Source of the DNA: Thermoplasmatota archaeon
GTDB lineage: Bacteria; Pseudomonadota; Gammaproteobacteria; Burkholderiales; Thiobacillaceae
Reading direction: 5' to 3'
Assembly: GCA_023475455.1 (NCBI GenBank)
Contig: JAMCVR010000249.1
Coordinates: 13,702-21,911, forward strand
Length of the DNA: 8,210 nt
The notes under the pieces were generated by a model. It had not been told where the DNA came from and did not search any database. It saw only the letters and a list, made by a program, of their open reading frames with translations. Both the position numbers and the translations under genes were made by a program. Below are positions 6,282-8,210 of this stretch, in pieces (the stretch's first letter is position 1; every line of letters begins with the position of its first letter).

Positions 6282-6919
6282 ACCCGGCCGAGTACGATGC
6301 CTGGTACGACACTCCGCGCGGGCGCTGGATCGGCGAAACCGAATACGCGCTGGCCGCGCGGGGTCTCGCGGCGGAGCCGGGCGACAGCCTGCTCGACGTC
6401 GGCTGCGGCACCGGCTGGTTCACCCGCCGCGCCGCTGCCGACGAGCTTGTCGCAACGGGGCTCGATCCCAATCCCGCCTGGCTGGATTACGCGCGTGCCC
6501 ACAGCGGCCCGGCATTGAGCTGGGTGGAAGGCGATGCGCGCGACCTGCCGTTCGCCGACGCCAGCTTCGATCATGTGCTGTCCATCGCCGCGTTGTGTTT
6601 TGTCGACGACGAACGCCAGGCCGTGGCCGAGGCCGTGCGGGTGGCGCGCCGCCGCTTCGCCATCGGCTGGCTCAACCGGGCCAGCCTGCTGTATTGGCAA
6701 AAGGGCCGCCACGGCGGCAGCGGCGCCTATCGCGGCGCACGCTGGCACACCGCGCGCGAAGTGCGCGCACTGTTCTCGGGATTGCCGGTGCAGAACCTGA
6801 CGCTGCGCTCGGCCATTTTTCTGCTTTCGGGAACGGGAGGCGCCACCTGGCTGGAGCGAAACGTGCCCAATGTGCTGCCATGGGGCGGATTGTTGCTGGC
6901 GGCGGGAGAAAAAACCTGA
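6278..6919 (+). CDS. Class I SAM-dependent methyltransferase (UbiE-like)
   Basis: This 213-residue methyltransferase has a Rossmann fold. The N-terminus AEYDAWYDTPRGRW resembles the opening of UbiE/Methyltransf_11 proteins. Motif I is LLDVGCGTGWF (residues 38-48), the adenosine-ribose acidic strand end is ATGLDPNP (Asp63), and DARDLPFADASFDHVLSI (86-103) covers the adenine-contacting and motif IV region. The C-terminal half (SLLYWQKGR, GARWHTAREV, WGGLLLAAGEK) is typical of small-molecule methyltransferases. The methyl acceptor cannot be read from sequence. The ATG overlaps the TGA of the desulfurase gene as ATGA, implying translational coupling and perhaps a shared pathway. This is the complete copy. 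A duplicate of codons 74 onward lies downstream. Confidence 0.88.
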   Translation: MNPAEYDAWYDTPRGRWIGETEYALAARGLAAEPGDSLLDVGCGTGWFTRRAAADELVATGLDPNPAWLDYARAHSGPALSWVEGDARDLPFADASFDHVLSIAALCFVDDERQAVAEAVRVARRRFAIGWLNRASLLYWQKGRHGGSGAYRGARWHTAREVRALFSGLPVQNLTLRSAIFLLSGTGGATWLERNVPNVLPWGGLLLAAGEKT

Positions 6920-6926
6920 TTGGCAC

Positions 6927-6961
6927 CGGCGGATCTGTGGACGCGGCACCCGCTGATTTTT
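6927..6961 (+). terminator. Weak candidate intrinsic terminator (second copy at 7463-7497)
   Basis: After the methyltransferase stop, CGGCGG (6927-6932) can pair with CCGCTG (6950-6955), including one G-T pair. A competing smaller stem is GCGG/CCGC at 6943-6953. Either is followed by TTTTT at 6957-6961. The stem is short and the loop long, so this is a tentative call. The same structure is duplicated at 7463-7497, upstream of the MoxR gene. Confidence 0.3.
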
Positions 6962-7032
6962 GCGATCAATCCAAACCGTAAAGCCACGCATTAGGCCTAA
7001 GCAACCATTGCTGCCACCGGGTCGCCCCTTTT

Positions 7033-7455
7033 GCCCACAGCGGCCCGGCATTGAGCTGGGTGGAAGGCGATGCGCGCGACCTGCCGTTCGCCGACGCCAG
7101 CTTCGATCATGTGCTGTCCATCGCCGCGTTGTGTTTTGTCGACGACGAACGCCAGGCCGTGGCCGAGGCCGTGCGGGTGGCGCGCCGCCGCTTCGCCATC
7201 GGCTGGCTCAACCGGGCCAGCCTGCTGTATTGGCAAAAGGGCCGCCACGGCGGCAGCGGCGCCTATCGCGGCGCACGCTGGCACACCGCGCGCGAAGTGC
7301 GCGCACTGTTCTCGGGATTGCCGGTGCAGAACCTGACGCTGCGCTCGGCCATTTTTCTGCTTTCGGGAACGGGAGGCGCCACCTGGCTGGAGCGAAACGT
7401 GCCCAATGTGCTGCCATGGGGCGGATTGTTGCTGGCGGCGGGAGAAAAAACCTGA
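7033..7455 (+). pseudogene. 5'-truncated methyltransferase duplicate
   Basis: This is a copy of methyltransferase codons 74-213 in the same frame, ending at TGA 7453-7455. It lacks the first 73 residues, including the SAM-binding motif I, so it cannot bind cofactor in the normal way. No ATG or GTG opens it at the junction. Reading upstream in frame meets a TAA at 6979, and the first plausible start is a TTG at 7051 without a ribosome site. It is therefore a duplication remnant, not a second enzyme. It and its flanking duplicated spacer now separate the full methyltransferase from the MoxR gene by about 680 bases. Confidence 0.85.
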
Positions 7456-7599
7456 TTGGCACCGGCGGATCTGTGGACGCGGCACCCGCTGATTTTTGCG
7501 ATCAATCCAAACCGTAAAGCCACGCATTAGGCCTAAGCAACCATTGCTGCCACCGGGTCGCCCCGCTAATGTCGGCTCATTTCAATGGCTGGAATTCCC
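7456..7599 (+). other. Spacer upstream of the MoxR gene
   Basis: This is 144 bases without a gene. The first 109 are the second copy of the sequence that follows the full methyltransferase, and the last 35 (7565-7599) are unique. A very weak promoter-like pair can be drawn (TTGCTG at 7544, 17-base gap, TAATGT at 7567), but each box matches the sigma-70 consensus at only three of six positions. I see no convincing operator or riboswitch. Confidence 0.4.
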
Positions 7600-8210
7600 A
7601 TGTCGAATCAACCCCGCATCCTTGAATTGCGCCGGGCGCTGTCGCGCGTCATCGTCGGCCAGGACATCCTGCTCGACCGCCTGGTGATCGGCCTGCTGGC
7701 CGACGGCCACGTGCTGGTGGAGGGCCTGCCGGGGCTGGCCAAGACGACGGCGGTGAAAACCCTGGCCGCCGCCATCCACGGCAGTTTCCGCCGCATCCAG
7801 TTCACCCCGGACCTGCTGCCGGGCGACCTCACCGGCACCGACGTCTATCACGAGGGCCAGTTCGAGTTCATCGAAGGCCCGCTGTTCCACGAAATCATCC
7901 TCGCCGACGAAATCAACCGCGCGCCCGCAAAGGTGCAGGCCGCGCTGCTGGAGGCGATGCAGGAACACCAGATCACGGTGGGCGGCGTGACGCGCCCGTT
8001 GCCGCCGCTATTCATGGTGATGGCGACGCAGAACCCGCTGGAGCAGGCGGGCACCTACCCGCTGCCGGAGGCGCAGCTGGATCGCTTCCTGCTGCATGTG
8101 GCGCTGGATTACCCCGGCGATCAGGAGGAGCTCGACATCCTGCGCCGCGACCGCGCGCATGCGGCGAGCGCCGGTCATGCGCCGCTGGCGGCGGTGATCG
8201 ATACCGCCAC
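7600..8210 (+). CDS. MoxR-family AAA+ ATPase, 3'-partial
   Basis: These are the first 203 residues of a MoxR AAA+ ATPase, running off the window. MoxR proteins act as cytoplasmic chaperone-like ATPases that help mature protein complexes or insert metal cofactors, often with von Willebrand factor A-domain partners encoded downstream. Visible motifs are IVGQD (18-22), Walker A GLPGLAKT (42-49, Lys48), QFTPDLLPGDLTGT (67-80), Walker B ILADEINRA (100-108), the QAALLEAMQE helix (113-122), sensor 1 ATQNP (142-146), and QLDRF (159-163), which contributes the arginine finger. The ATG at 7600 follows TGGA at 7589-7592. An in-frame ATG at 7585 would add five residues but has no ribosome site. Family members are about 300-330 residues, so roughly one third is missing. 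The expected DUF58 and VWA partners would lie beyond the window. Confidence 0.92.
   Translation, partial: MSNQPRILELRRALSRVIVGQDILLDRLVIGLLADGHVLVEGLPGLAKTTAVKTLAAAIHGSFRRIQFTPDLLPGDLTGTDVYHEGQFEFIEGPLFHEIILADEINRAPAKVQAALLEAMQEHQITVGGVTRPLPPLFMVMATQNPLEQAGTYPLPEAQLDRFLLHVALDYPGDQEELDILRRDRAHAASAGHAPLAAVIDTA

Larger units (their letters stand above)
6496..7564 (+). repeat. 533-bp direct duplication with TTT between copies
   Basis: Bases 6496-7028 recur at 7032-7564 (offset 536), separated by TTT at 7029-7031. The repeat spans the last 140 codons of the methyltransferase, its stop, and the following 109 bases of non-coding sequence. The left flank diverges at 6495 (G) versus 7031 (T), and the right flank at 7029 (T) versus 7565 (G). 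Apart from the single T at 7032 no other homology joins the breakpoints, and the intervening T bases look non-templated. No base differences were seen between copies in the stretches compared. Confidence 0.95.

Noticed and set aside
7051..7455. TTG-started frame as a functional second methyltransferase
   Set aside because: It lacks motif I and any ribosome site, and the start is an internal leucine codon of the parent gene.
6960..7517. Open frame spanning the duplication junction
   Set aside because: It is a frame-shifted reading of the methyltransferase copy with no family resemblance, created by the duplication.
3443..7564. The direct repeats as a transposon, integron or CRISPR array
   Set aside because: The repeats are fragments of ordinary genes, with no terminal inverted repeats, recombinase gene, or regular short repeat-spacer pattern.
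7544..7572. Sigma-70-like promoter in front of the MoxR gene
   Set aside because: The boxes match the consensus at only three of six positions each, which is not distinguishable from chance.
1..8210. tRNA, rRNA or riboswitch
   Set aside because: No cloverleaf, ribosomal RNA segment or known riboswitch core was recognised on reading either strand.

Overview
The window is GC-rich with strong G/C third-position bias, and every supportable gene lies on the + strand. A sulfur-metabolism cluster comes first: a DsrE-family protein, a small ferredoxin-fold (HMA-like) protein, a flavoprotein of the flavocytochrome c sulfide dehydrogenase / sulfide:quinone reductase family, and two further DsrE-family proteins. 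This content fits a sulfur-oxidising proteobacterium, perhaps a chemolithotrophic betaproteobacterium. The taxonomic guess is inference from gene content and composition only.

Layout: 1-336 is an unrecognised small protein whose frame is open to the window edge. 360-3053 is the sulfur cluster of five genes, with tight spacing, visible Shine-Dalgarno sites and one 171-bp gap that contains a perfect GC hairpin. 3106-5115 is an MFS transporter gene enlarged by an in-frame tandem duplication. 5139-6281 is a NifS-type cysteine desulfurase / selenocysteine lyase-like enzyme. 6278-6919 is a class I SAM-dependent methyltransferase that overlaps the desulfurase by ATGA. 7033-7455 is a 5'-truncated duplicate of the methyltransferase. 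7600 to the window end is the N-terminal part of a MoxR-family AAA+ ATPase.

Inferred functional picture: the flavoprotein would oxidise sulfide or a related reduced sulfur compound and pass electrons to quinone or a cytochrome. The DsrE-fold proteins would carry persulfide sulfur on their conserved cysteines. The desulfurase could add cysteine-derived persulfide, although its place in the same pathway is only suggested by proximity. The transporter substrate and methyltransferase target are not readable from sequence.

The most striking structure is two direct duplications within about 4.1 kb. The first is an 825-bp head-to-tail repeat inside the transporter, in frame, with a 2-bp microhomology at the junction. 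The second is a 533-bp repeat of the methyltransferase 3' end plus its downstream spacer, with the copies separated by TTT. I saw no differences between copies in either pair. They are either very recent rearrangements or assembly errors, and anyone using this annotation should settle that first.
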